DNA of 33,941 nt from Clostridiales bacterium (GTDB lineage: Bacteria; Bacillota; Clostridia; Oscillospirales; Oscillospiraceae): positions 1-33,941 of the forward strand of contig JAJQFJ010000020.1 in assembly GCA_021201185.1 (NCBI GenBank). Direction: 5' to 3'. Below are positions 16,103 through 25,812 of the stretch, in pieces. A model generated the notes under the pieces. That model was not told the DNA's origin. It ran no database searches and worked only from the letters and a program-made list of their open reading frames with translations. The translations under genes and the position numbers were made by a program. Every line of letters starts with the position of its first letter. Position 1 is the stretch's first letter.

Positions 16103-16966
16103 ATGAAGAAGAAACCATTTGTGCGCCGGGTGGGCGATTTTCTCCTGGGCAAGGGCTTCTACATGGTGCTTTTGCTGTGTGTCCTTGCCATCGGCGGCTC
16201 CGGGTACTATCTCTGGTGGCTGGCCGGACAGGAGCTGGAGACGGAGACCCCCTCCGTCGCCGCCAACGCCTCGGCGGAGGTAGAGGTGGAGACGGAGACC
16301 AAAACCGCGGAGGACGAGCAGGAGGCCGACGAACAGACGGCGGACGCGCTGGCCGAAGCCGTGGAGCCAGAGGCTGAGGAGGAGTCGGCCCCGGAGACCG
16401 CCGACGCTGCGACCGAGGAGGCCGTCGCCCAGGAGCCGGTTCAGGAGAGCCAGGAGACCGGGGTGACGGCGGAACCGGCAGCGGAGACCGTCCAGACGGA
16501 GACAGAGCCGGTGGCGGAGACGGCGGCAGAGGAAGCGGTCCAGACGGCCGAGACGGAGGAGGACGGCTTTACCGCCCCCGTCTCCGGGGAGGCGGTGGCC
16601 GCCTTCTCTGACAGCGAGCTGACCTACAACGCCGCTCTGGAGGACTGGCGCACCCACAACGGGGTGGACCTGGCCGCCCAGGTGGGGGAGGAGGTCTATG
16701 CCGCCCTGGACGGGGAGGTGTTGTCTGTGGAGAGCGACCCCCTCCTGGGCACCGTCATCACCCTGAACCATGGAGACGGGCTGATGACCATTTACGGCAA
16801 TCTGTCTGAGGAGGTGGCCGTCCGGCAGGGGGATAAGGTCTCCGCCGGGCAGGTCATCGGCACCGTGGGGGAGACCGCCGCCGGAGAATCCAACGAGGGC
16901 GGCTGGCTCCACTTCGCCGTGAAAAAGGACGGCGTCCTGGTGGACCCCATGGAATACCTGGGGTGA
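16103..16966 (+). CDS. spoIIQ: SpoIIQ-like sporulation protein with inactive LytM domain
   Basis: A 287-residue bitopic membrane protein: basic N-terminus, one transmembrane segment (about 19-40), a long Glu/Ala/Thr/Val-rich low-complexity linker (about 43-152), then a LytM/M23 domain (about 155-285). SpoIIQ sits in the forespore membrane and joins SpoIIIAH to form the channel between mother cell and forespore. Zinc ligands His185 and Asp189 (HNGVD) and His270 are kept, but the catalytic histidines are replaced: Asn233 (YGNLS, normally Y.H) and Trp268 (WLHF, normally HLHF). A zinc-binding, non-hydrolytic LytM fold fits a structural role. GGAGG lies about 9 nt before the ATG. A different M23-like scaffold is the alternative. 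Confidence 0.78.
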   Translation: MKKKPFVRRVGDFLLGKGFYMVLLLCVLAIGGSGYYLWWLAGQELETETPSVAANASAEVEVETETKTAEDEQEADEQTADALAEAVEPEAEEESAPETADAATEEAVAQEPVQESQETGVTAEPAAETVQTETEPVAETAAEEAVQTAETEEDGFTAPVSGEAVAAFSDSELTYNAALEDWRTHNGVDLAAQVGEEVYAALDGEVLSVESDPLLGTVITLNHGDGLMTIYGNLSEEVAVRQGDKVSAGQVIGTVGETAAGESNEGGWLHFAVKKDGVLVDPMEYLG

Positions 16967-16970
16967 CAAG

Positions 16971-17002
16971 CAGCCCCGGAGCGTTTTGCTCCGGGGCTGT
17001 TG
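16971..17002. terminator. Terminator copy 1, after the spoIIQ-like gene
   Basis: CAGCCCCGGAGC and GCTCCGGGGCTG flank a GTTTT loop, 12-bp perfect stem, then TTG. The whole 32 bases recur exactly at 17249-17280, on the other side of the structured element. Confidence 0.85.
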
Positions 17003-17248
17003 CAGTCTGTCAAAAAAGCCTGTCTACGAAAAGAAAACCGAGCAAAAAGTTTAGGAAGCCCTCCGCAGGAGTTTTGTTGCGAAAGCAACAAAATAAAGTG
17101 AAATACGTCTTTTTAGCCGGGCGTGTACCGGCAAAAAGACACAGGGAGGCGACGACTGTGCGAGCGAAGCGAGTGCGGAGAGGAGCCGCATTTCGAATCA
17201 AATACGAGCATTTGGTTCGAAAGCCTGTCGTTTCACGACAGGCTCAAA
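17003..17248. repeat. Multi-hairpin element, possible structured RNA or mobile repeat
   Basis: No gene. Hairpins on the plus strand: 17072-17093 (9 bp, GAAA tetraloop), 17107-17140 (13 bp with one bulged A), 17191-17222 (13 bp with one wobble, 6-nt loop) and 17223-17243 (8 bp). Two long-range pairings nest around them: CTCCGCA (17061-17067) with TGCGGAG (17174-17180), and GCCTGTC (17018-17024) with GACAGGC (17237-17243), the latter competing with the last hairpin. The GNRA loop favours the plus strand. The element lies between two identical terminators, so it looks inserted. I think it resembles repeats of Oscillospiraceae, from memory only. Confidence 0.6.
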
Positions 17249-17280
17249 CAGCCCCGGAGCGTTTTGCTCCGGGGCTGTTG
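17249..17280. terminator. Terminator copy 2, after the 2-hydroxyacid dehydrogenase gene
   Basis: Exact 32-base copy of 16971-17002. On the minus strand it ends the 2-hydroxyacid dehydrogenase operon. The simplest history is one shared bidirectional terminator that was duplicated when the element between the copies arrived. Confidence 0.85.
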
Positions 17281-17296
17281 TACGCAGGAAATGGAA

Positions 17297-18265
17297 TCAC
17301 CGCGCCGACTCGATGCGGCGGTAGCCGGTGGCCCGGTCCACCACGCTCTCCATAGGCTGACCGTTCAGGTAGGCCGCCAGGTTGCGCAGGGCGATGTTCA
17401 CCACCCGGCGCAGGGTCTCCGGGAGATTGTAGTTGCCGGAGACGTGAGGGGTGAGCAGCAGATGAGGGGCGTCCCACAGGGGATGCTCAGGAGGCAGGGG
17501 CTCCGGGTCCACCACGTCCAGCACCGCGCCGCCGATCTCACCGGAGCGGAGGGCGTCGTTGAGCACCTCCGTGTCCACGGCGGAGCCACGGCCCACGTTG
17601 ATGAGGATGGCAGTGTCCTTCATCCGGGCCAGCTGTGCCGGGCCGATGATCTTCCGGGTCTGTGGGCTGTTGGGCAGAGACAGGGAGACAAAGTCCGCCA
17701 GGGGCAGCAGCTGGTCCAGGGCGTCCATCTGATAGAGGGCGGAGAGGTAGTCCGGCCGGTCGGTGACGTTCCGCCGGATGCCGATGACGGTGCTGCCCAG
17801 GGCGTGCATCCGCCGGGCAAAGGAGCCGCCGATGTCCCCCAGGCCCACCACCAGGGTGGTGGAGCCCTCAATGGAGGAGACCTGTCCCTCGTCGTGCCAC
17901 AGGTGCTGCTCCTGGTTCCGCTGATACCGGTCCAGGTGCTTGATGAGGTGGAGCACGCCTGCCAGCATGCACTCGGAGATGGCCAGACCGTAGGCACCGG
18001 AGGCGTTGGTCAGGAGGACTCCCTCCGGTAGCACGCCCGGGGCGGCGTAATTGTCGCTCCCGGCGAAGTTGAGCTGAAGCCATTTCAGGCATTTTGCGTT
18101 TTTTAGCAGGGGAATGGGGACGTTGCCCAGGATGATCTCCGCCTGGGCGATCTCCTCCCCGGTGACGTCGGCCCCCGTGGTGTAGCGGACGGCGGCCTCC
18201 GGGGCGATGGCGGCCAGGATCTGCCGCTGCCGGGAGTCCATAGGGATGGTGACGAGTATGTTCAT
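17297..18265 (-). CDS. D-2-hydroxyacid dehydrogenase, glyoxylate/hydroxypyruvate-reductase-like
   Basis: A 322-residue NAD(P)-dependent reductase of 2-keto acids. The Rossmann motif GLGDIG (141-146) is followed by IRRN (Arg164-165) in place of an acidic residue, which points to NADPH. Catalytic residues are Arg226 (NVGRG), Glu255 (DPEPLP) and His274 (TPHVSG). It differs clearly from the NADH-type D-LDH at 14327. The ATG at 18265 follows AAGGAGG; it overlaps the GNAT stop as ATGA (18262-18265), so the two genes are translationally coupled. Glyoxylate, hydroxypyruvate or another bulky keto acid may be the substrate. Confidence 0.88.
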   Translation of the reverse strand: MNILVTIPMDSRQRQILAAIAPEAAVRYTTGADVTGEEIAQAEIILGNVPIPLLKNAKCLKWLQLNFAGSDNYAAPGVLPEGVLLTNASGAYGLAISECMLAGVLHLIKHLDRYQRNQEQHLWHDEGQVSSIEGSTTLVVGLGDIGGSFARRMHALGSTVIGIRRNVTDRPDYLSALYQMDALDQLLPLADFVSLSLPNSPQTRKIIGPAQLARMKDTAILINVGRGSAVDTEVLNDALRSGEIGGAVLDVVDPEPLPPEHPLWDAPHLLLTPHVSGNYNLPETLRRVVNIALRNLAAYLNGQPMESVVDRATGYRRIESAR

Positions 18266-18861
18266 GGGTGTTCCTCCTTGGAAGGGCACAGGCCCTGGAT
18301 GGTGACGTGTTTTTCCAACATCTGCTGGGATAGCTGCATCTGATAGTAGCGGTACAGCTCCCGGGCGCTCAGGGCGCTCCGGTCCTCCGGCAGCTCCGGC
18401 GCCCAGAGGTGGATGAGATAGACCACCCCAAAGACGCAGTTGTCAAAGGGACAGGGGACAAAGCCGGAGCGCTGATAGAACCGGAGACGGCGCTCCCGGA
18501 GGGCCAGCTCCTCTTCCGGCAGGCCGGGGAGAGGGGCCTCTGCCTCCACCAGAATACCCTGGGGATACCGGGCCTGAAGCAGCGCCAGACAGGCGGTGCC
18601 CCAGCCGTGTCCCTTGTCCAGTACGGCCAGGTAGTCCAGCAGTACATAGCGGCAGCCCTCCCCCCGCAGAAGCAGGGCATAGCCGTGGACAGCATCGCCG
18701 TCCACCAGCTTCCACATGTCGTAAATGCCCCGGCGGTACAGCTCCAGCAGTCGGCTCAGGGGCTTTAGCTCGTTCTCCGGGAAGGTCTCCGCCAGAAAGG
18801 GAAAGCAGCCGGTCAGCTCCTCCGGGGTCAGGGGCTCCAGCTGTCCGTGGATTTGAGTCAT
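18262..18861 (-). CDS. GNAT family N-acetyltransferase
   Basis: A 199-residue protein with a GNAT acetyl-CoA-binding block around GHGWGTACL (about 85-93) and a C-terminal FYQRSGF motif typical of the fold. It probably acetylates a small amine or peptide; the acceptor is unknown. About 40 residues follow the core, ending in a charged tail. The ATG at 18861 has GGAGG 6 nt upstream. It is first gene of a two-gene operon with the 2-hydroxyacid dehydrogenase, from the promoter at 18884-18912. The pairing suggests a shared small-molecule pathway, which is inference. Confidence 0.8.
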   Translation of the reverse strand: MTQIHGQLEPLTPEELTGCFPFLAETFPENELKPLSRLLELYRRGIYDMWKLVDGDAVHGYALLLRGEGCRYVLLDYLAVLDKGHGWGTACLALLQARYPQGILVEAEAPLPGLPEEELALRERRLRFYQRSGFVPCPFDNCVFGVVYLIHLWAPELPEDRSALSARELYRYYQMQLSQQMLEKHVTIQGLCPSKEEHP

Positions 18862-18883
18862 GATATTCCTCCGTTCCGGGACT

Positions 18884-18912
18884 ATTGTCTCGCATTTGGA
18901 AGGGATTGTCAA
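18884..18912 (-). promoter_or_regulatory. Promoter for the GNAT/2-hydroxyacid dehydrogenase operon
   Basis: Minus-strand TTGACA (18907-18912), 17-nt spacer, GACAAT (18884-18889). The leader is very short, about 15-20 nt, to the ATG at 18861. Confidence 0.72.
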
Positions 18913-19013
18913 GAAAAAGGCGGAGAGGAGAGAAAAAGCGGAAAAGGACCTTCTGCTCTCACATTGCCCATGAAATCGTGCCCTTTACCCTGCGGTTTTG
19001 TGACACACATGGA

Positions 19014-19042
19014 TTGTCTTTTCGGTTTTTCGTTGCTATAAT
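19014..19042 (+). promoter_or_regulatory. Promoter for the cysteine-pair protein and guaB
   Basis: TTGTCT (19014-19019), 17-nt spacer, TATAAT (19037-19042) with TGC before it (extended -10). The GTG at 19088 follows AAAGGAG. Confidence 0.8.
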
Positions 19043-19087
19043 AGAACCTGCAATCACAAAATCTGCCCGGAGAAAAGGAGCGCATCC

Positions 19088-21234
<2,147 letters not shown>

Positions 21235-21249
21235 GGCGACAACGCAAGA

Positions 21250-21285
21250 CCGCCCGGCGGGAACGCTTCGTTCCCCGCCGGGCGG
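21250..21285. terminator. Terminator between guaB and the membrane-protein gene
   Basis: CCGCCCGGCGGGAACG (21250-21265) pairs with CGTTCCCCGCCGGGCGG (21269-21285), 16 bp with one bulged base and a short loop. The T-tract is weak (TATTTC). Confidence 0.8.
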
Positions 21286-21311
21286 CGGTATTTCAATGAA
21301 TGGACGAAACC

Positions 21312-22601
21312 TTATGTGTGCAGTTGCGTCTCAGTGGGGAACTGAGTGTCAGAGGGAGAAGAAACCGCAGGTGTTCGAATCGTGCGAAAGGCACAGTATA
21401 GATAAGAGACAACGACATAGACGACTGCAAAGACAGTCAGAAGTTGATCCCTGTATGTCATCCAGTAATGAATGGTGGAATGGTTTGCAAAGACGATATA
21501 CCAGAGATACGGATAGAGCCCCACCATGAGAAGCATAAAATCAGAAAACCATGTTCTCTGGAACAGCACTTTGCAGCTGGGAAGAGCCTTTTTGCGGTAG
21601 ATGAACAGGAAAACGGCGATGATAAGGGCAAAGATAACGAGTGCGCCCAGTATTTCGGTCAGGGAAAAACAGTTGAACCCAACAATCAGGCTGAAGTTCT
21701 TCTGAAGCGTCTCGCTGCGTTGCACAACATACTCCTCAGAACCATTCATTCGGAACGAGAGCTGATTGATTGCAGAAGCGAACGCATTGGTTTGCAAAAG
21801 AATGCTTGCAATGGCCCACTTTGATACAAAGGTAAGGGCATAACCAATAGCCCAGGAGGCAGAGATCGAAACGGTGTGCACAAACTGCCTCAGCCTGGGC
21901 AGACGGTTGCCACTGAGCAAAATATAGAGCATCAGAGGGACGCCGAGGGTGATGACAGGCGCAGTCAGGAAATCGATGAAGCATGTAAATGAACCAACAG
22001 CAAGGAAAAATAGTAGTGCAGAGTCTAACTGGTCCACCAGCCGCTCCTTACAGGTCAGCAATATAATAATGCTGATGAGCATGATGAAGTATGCGCCGAT
22101 GTACTGTAACGATACCGAGACGAACAGCACATTTGTTGCTATCACCCCGGCAGCAAAAGCAAACAATGTTGGGAAGTCCATCTTTTTGTAAATAAGGGCT
22201 GCTGTAATGAGAAAGAGAAGAAAGAAAGTGAAGTAAAGGATGTATCGAATCTGATAAATCCGGAAGAAGATGAGCAAGAGCTTGAGAAAAATCAGATAGC
22301 CTTGCCAATACTGGATGCGGCCGTTGATTAGCATGGCATTTTGCACAATAGAACTTTCTTCATCGGTCAATGCTGCTTGAATCATTCTGATGTCAGTAAA
22401 ATTGTCTAGAATAGAGGCGTTAGAGCTAAAAAAATATTTCGGGTAATTGCCTTCTTCCTCTAAAATAGATAGGGACAAGTTGGCGTTTTCCTCTACTAGT
22501 TCATTCGGCATAGCCGAAACAAGGACAGAAAGAAGCGTATAAATGAAAATAGCAACTACAAAAAAGAGGACAGCTTTCTTTGCAAACAGTTTTATATTCA
22601 T
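21312..22601 (-). CDS. Polytopic membrane protein, GtrC-like glycosyltransferase candidate
   Basis: A 429-residue protein with a first membrane segment at about 10-30, an extracytoplasmic loop (about 32-90) and some ten further hydrophobic segments, ending in a polar Thr/Ser-rich tail. No exact family is recognised. The layout (large first loop, many helices) and position directly after a GtrA gene recall GtrC-type serotype glucosyltransferases, which move a sugar from undecaprenyl phosphate onto surface polymers. That role is inferred from context only. AAAGGAG lies 11 nt before the ATG. Codon use is visibly richer in A and T than in neighbours, suggesting transfer. It is controlled by the phase-variable-looking leader. 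Confidence 0.75.
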   Translation of the reverse strand: MNIKLFAKKAVLFFVVAIFIYTLLSVLVSAMPNELVEENANLSLSILEEEGNYPKYFFSSNASILDNFTDIRMIQAALTDEESSIVQNAMLINGRIQYWQGYLIFLKLLLIFFRIYQIRYILYFTFFLLFLITAALIYKKMDFPTLFAFAAGVIATNVLFVSVSLQYIGAYFIMLISIIILLTCKERLVDQLDSALLFFLAVGSFTCFIDFLTAPVITLGVPLMLYILLSGNRLPRLRQFVHTVSISASWAIGYALTFVSKWAIASILLQTNAFASAINQLSFRMNGSEEYVVQRSETLQKNFSLIVGFNCFSLTEILGALVIFALIIAVFLFIYRKKALPSCKVLFQRTWFSDFMLLMVGLYPYLWYIVFANHSTIHYWMTYRDQLLTVFAVVYVVVSYLYCAFRTIRTPAVSSPSDTQFPTETQLHT

Positions 22602-22641
22602 GGGAATCGAGACTCCTTTCTAGTCTAACAATAGAACAGTT

Positions 22642-23031
22642 TCAACGCTTCTCCAGAAACAATTTACGGGTAATAAAGTTATAGACCATGACGATAGCAG
22701 TAGAGACGATCTTGGCCAAAAGATAGTACAAATGGAACTGCTCAACCTGCAGCCACATCAGGGCTTGATTGATGCCGAGGCCGACGACGCTCAGAATGAG
22801 AAAGACGGAAAAGTTCCGGCCCTGTTTCTTGGCCCCGCTGTCCACGTCGAATACCCAGAAGATGCTGAGGATATAGTTGAAAATGACAGATACGGAAAAG
22901 GAAATCGCACTGGAGAGCAAGTAATTTAGTCGGACGACCTCGGTCAAAAAAGCCAGGATGCCGTAATCGATCAAAAAGGCCAGGCCACCTACGACGCCAA
23001 ACCGTAGGATTTGTTTTATCAATTTCTGCAT
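22642..23031 (-). CDS. GtrA family membrane protein
   Basis: A 129-residue protein with four hydrophobic helices and the GtrA pattern: FGVVGGLAFLIDYGIL near the start, SFSVSVIFNYILSIFWVF in the middle, and a final VYNFITRKLFLEKR. GtrA proteins are thought to flip undecaprenyl-phosphate sugars across the membrane for cell-surface glycan or teichoic acid decoration. The SD AAAGGAG (23046-23052) is unusually far, about 14 nt, from the ATG, so translation may be weak or aided by ribosomes arriving from the leader frame, whose stop in one repeat phase is at 23059. It is first gene of the operon; no gtrB is nearby. AT-rich relative to flanks. Confidence 0.9.
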   Translation of the reverse strand: MQKLIKQILRFGVVGGLAFLIDYGILAFLTEVVRLNYLLSSAISFSVSVIFNYILSIFWVFDVDSGAKKQGRNFSVFLILSVVGLGINQALMWLQVEQFHLYYLLAKIVSTAIVMVYNFITRKLFLEKR

Positions 23032-23174
23032 AAGGTGATATCCGGCTCCTTTATATGGTTAAATTTCAGCAACCCTTTTGGGAAACGCCTGCTGCTTCCG
23101 CCCTGAGATTGACTGGAGTTTCGTCTGCCTGTCTATACGGCGGTCCAACAAGGCGAATTCACTGCCATTTACGC

Positions 23175-23224
23175 AAAAAAAGCACACCCATCCACGAAAA
23201 AGCGTGGACAGGATGTGCTTTTTT
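23175..23224 (-). terminator. Intrinsic terminator in the gtrA operon leader
   Basis: On the minus strand an A-run and GCACATCC pair with GGGTGTGC and a T-run, then TCCACG with CGTGGA around a 6-nt loop; seven T's follow. It lies between the leader ORF and gtrA, so it must be bypassed to express the operon. Being symmetric it can also act on the plus strand. Confidence 0.9.
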
Positions 23225-23260
23225 GTGCCTTTTGATGGTTGACAGGACAGGAGAGCGCGG

Positions 23261-23338
<78 letters not shown>

Positions 23339-23377
23339 CTCTGCCGACCTCCTTTTGATTGAATCCTATATTTACAG

Positions 23378-23406
23378 ATTATACCGAATAAACGTATCGA
23401 TTGCAA
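23378..23406 (-). promoter_or_regulatory. Promoter for the gtrA operon leader
   Basis: Minus-strand TTGCAA (23401-23406), 17-nt spacer, TATAAT (23378-23383). Start predicted near 23371; the leader to gtrA is about 340 nt. Confidence 0.85.
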
Positions 23407-23485
23407 GTCTTTGAAGGGAAAATAGAGGCCAAAACGGGCGCCGCCTCCCAAAAACAGTCGCCCGGGAAGAATCAGCCTGTCTCCC

Positions 23486-23514
23486 TTGCACGCCCGGCAG
23501 ATTCCATGTATAAT
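23486..23514 (+). promoter_or_regulatory. Promoter for the hydro-lyase operon
   Basis: TTGCAC (23486-23491), 17-nt spacer, TATAAT (23509-23514). It is divergent from the gtrA-leader promoter about 80 bp away. The ATG at 23562 follows GGAG. Confidence 0.8.
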
Positions 23515-23561
23515 AGGTGAAACAGACTGCCGGGCCCCGCCCGGAAAATGGAGTGACATAT

Positions 23562-24035
23562 ATGGGAAAAATCTTCAAATTCCACACCGACGTGGACACA
23601 GACCAGATCATCGCCTCCCAGTACCTGCTCTACCCCACGGTGGAGGAGATGAAGTCCCACGCCTTCGAGTCGCTGGACGACACCTTTGCCAGCCGGGTGA
23701 AGCCGGGGGACTATGTGGTGGCGGCGGAGAACTTCGGCTGCGGCTCCTCCCGGGAGCAGGCCCCGGCGGTCTTAAAGGCTCTGGGAGTGCGGGCGGTCAT
23801 CGCCAAGAGCTTTGCCCGCATCTTCTTCCGCAACGCCATCAACATCGGCCTGCCGGTGATTGTCTGCAAGGAGCTGTATGACCACGTTCAGGACGGGGAG
23901 GAGATGGAGCTGTCCCTCACCGAGGGAGTGGCCACCGTCCACGGGGAGCAGTTCACCTGCACCCGACTGAACCCCTATATGCAGCAGATTTTGAACCAGG
24001 GCGGCCTGCTGGCCTCTCTGAACGAGGAGGTGTGA
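23562..24035 (+). CDS. leuD: 3-isopropylmalate dehydratase small subunit, copy 1
   Basis: A 157-residue swivelling subunit of an aconitase-superfamily hydro-lyase, LeuD type. Signatures: DVDTDQIIASQYLLY, NFGCGSSREQAP, SFARIFFRNAIN. The substrate-recognition loop reads YLLY (21-24), close to the YLVY-type loop I recall for true isopropylmalate isomerases and unlike YLRT of homoaconitases. The ATG at 23562 has GGAG at 9-nt spacing. It is first of a small-large-small-large series, with 3 nt between it and the next gene. LeuCD carries out the isomerisation step of leucine synthesis. Confidence 0.85.
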   Translation: MGKIFKFHTDVDTDQIIASQYLLYPTVEEMKSHAFESLDDTFASRVKPGDYVVAAENFGCGSSREQAPAVLKALGVRAVIAKSFARIFFRNAINIGLPVIVCKELYDHVQDGEEMELSLTEGVATVHGEQFTCTRLNPYMQQILNQGGLLASLNEEV

Positions 24036-24038
24036 CAG

Positions 24039-25301
24039 ATGGGCATGACGCTGGCGGAAAAGATCATCGCCTCGGCGGCGGGGGTGGACAGCGTCCGTCC
24101 CGGGGACATCCATACGGTGGAGCTGGATCTGCTCATGAGCAACGACGGCACCACCCACCTGACCATCGACATGTACAACAAGCTGGCCCATCCCCGCATC
24201 GCCGATGTGAACAAGCTGGTCTGGATCGTGGACCATAACTGCCCCTCGGACAGCCCCAAGACGGCGGCCAGCCAGAAGAAAATGCGGGACTTCGCAAAAG
24301 CCCACGGCATCACCTTCTATGAGGGCAAGGGGGTCTGCCACCAGCTGATGATGGAGAACCACGTCCGCCCGGGACAGCTCATCTTCGGGGCGGACAGCCA
24401 CACCTGCGCCTATGGAGCCCTGGGGGCCTTTGGCACCGGGGTGGGCTGCACCGACTACTTATACGCCATGGTCACCGGTCACAGCTGGGTGCTGGTGCCG
24501 GAGAGCCTGAAATTCAACCTCCACGGCCGTCTGAACCCCGGCGTCACTGCCCGGGACCTGATCCTCACCATCATCGGACAGATCGGGGCCAACGGCGCCA
24601 ACTACAAGGCCATGGAGTTTGGGGGAGAGGGCCTGGCTACTCTGACTATGTCCGACCGCATTGCCATCTGCAATCTCTGCGTGGAGGCGGGGGCGAAGAC
24701 CGCCGTCATGGAGGCAGACCGGGTGGCCCTGGACTACCTCGCCGCCCGGGGCCGGACGCCCAAGGAGGTGTTCCACAGCGACCCGGACGCCGTCTATGCC
24801 GAAACCTACGACATTGACCTGGGCAGTATCGTTCCGGTGGTGGCCAAGCCCCACTTTGTGGACCAGGTGGTCCCGGCGACCGAGTGCCGGGGCATCTCCA
24901 TCGACGAGGCGTTCCTCGGCTCCTGCAATAACGGGCGGATGGAGGACCTCCGGGCGGGAGCGGCCCTTCTCCGGGGCCGGAAGGTGGCGGATACAGTTCG
25001 CTTTTTGGTGGTGCCCGCCAGCGGGGAAATTTACCGTCGGGCGTTGGCGGAGGGCTTGCTGAAGACCTTTATGGAGGCCGGGGCCATCGTCATGAACCCC
25101 AACTGCTCCGTCTGCTGGGGCAGCTGCCAGGGGGTCATCGGTGAGGGGGAGACCCTCATCAGCACCGGCACCCGCAACTTCAAGGGTCGGGCAGGCCATC
25201 CCGGCTCCTTTGTGTACCTGGCCTCTGCGGAGACGGTGACCGCCTCCGCCATTCTGGGGGAGATCGCCACGGCGGACCGGCTCCCCCCTGTGGAGGGCTG
25301 A
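24039..25301 (+). CDS. leuC: 3-isopropylmalate dehydratase-type large subunit, copy 1
   Basis: A 420-residue [4Fe-4S] large subunit of the LeuC/homoaconitase (HACN) group. Cluster ligands are Cys296, Cys356 and Cys359. The usual SCTNGR reads SCNNGR, and the second site reads NCSVCWGSCQG rather than the common GCGPCLG, so this copy is divergent; its partner subunit has an isopropylmalate-type loop. GADSHTCAYGALG and KGVCHQLM are conserved. The start follows AGGAGG, 3 nt after the small subunit stop. 2,3-dimethylmalate dehydratase-like or citraconate-forming activity is a realistic alternative to leucine synthesis. Confidence 0.82.
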   Translation: MGMTLAEKIIASAAGVDSVRPGDIHTVELDLLMSNDGTTHLTIDMYNKLAHPRIADVNKLVWIVDHNCPSDSPKTAASQKKMRDFAKAHGITFYEGKGVCHQLMMENHVRPGQLIFGADSHTCAYGALGAFGTGVGCTDYLYAMVTGHSWVLVPESLKFNLHGRLNPGVTARDLILTIIGQIGANGANYKAMEFGGEGLATLTMSDRIAICNLCVEAGAKTAVMEADRVALDYLAARGRTPKEVFHSDPDAVYAETYDIDLGSIVPVVAKPHFVDQVVPATECRGISIDEAFLGSCNNGRMEDLRAGAALLRGRKVADTVRFLVVPASGEIYRRALAEGLLKTFMEAGAIVMNPNCSVCWGSCQGVIGEGETLISTGTRNFKGRAGHPGSFVYLASAETVTASAILGEIATADRLPPVEG

Positions 25302-25304
25302 ATC

Positions 25305-25799
25305 ATGGCAGAGACATTTACCGCCCGCGTCTGGGTGCTTGGGGACGACATCGACACGGACATCGTCATCCCCACGGAATACCTGGCCCTGAAAACCGTG
25401 AACGATATGCGGCCCTACGCCTTCTCCCCTCTGCGCCCGGAGCTGGCGGCCCAAATCCGGCCGGGAGACGTGATCGTGGCCGGGAGCAACTTCGGCTGCG
25501 GCTCCTCCCGGGAGCAGGCCCCGGAGGTCATCAAGGCCCTGGGGGTACGCTGCGTCATCGCCGGGAGCTTTGCCCGCATCTTCTTCCGCAACGCCATCAA
25601 CAACGGCCTGCTGCTCATTGAGTGCCCCGCCCTCCGGGCTGACGTAGAAGACGGCGACGAGGTGGCGGTGACAGTAGGGAAGGAGATCGTCTGCAAGGGC
25701 AAGACCTATCCCATCGCCTCCCTGTCGGACAATCTGCTGGAGATCATCAACGCCGGTGGCCTGGTAAAGGCTATGCGCCGCCGGAACGGTCTGGACTGA
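25305..25799 (+). CDS. Aconitase-superfamily small subunit, copy 2
   Basis: A 164-residue LeuD-like swivelling subunit with DDIDTDIVIPTEYLALK, NFGCGSSREQAP and SFARIFFRNAIN. The specificity loop reads YLAL (26-29), unlike YLLY in copy 1, which predicts a different 2-substituted malate. The start lies 3 nt after the preceding stop, so translation is coupled. The NFGCGSSREQAP block and the following FARIFFRNAIN are nearly the same as in copy 1, also as DNA, so the two arose by duplication. Exact substrate unknown. Confidence 0.82.
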   Translation: MAETFTARVWVLGDDIDTDIVIPTEYLALKTVNDMRPYAFSPLRPELAAQIRPGDVIVAGSNFGCGSSREQAPEVIKALGVRCVIAGSFARIFFRNAINNGLLLIECPALRADVEDGDEVAVTVGKEIVCKGKTYPIASLSDNLLEIINAGGLVKAMRRRNGLD

Positions 25800-25812
25800 G
25801 GAGGGGAGAGAC

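Noticed and set aside
14732..16969. 745-codon open frame on the minus strand
   Set aside because: Antisense to D-LDH, HAD and spoIIQ-like genes; crosses a terminator and has no recognisable domain.
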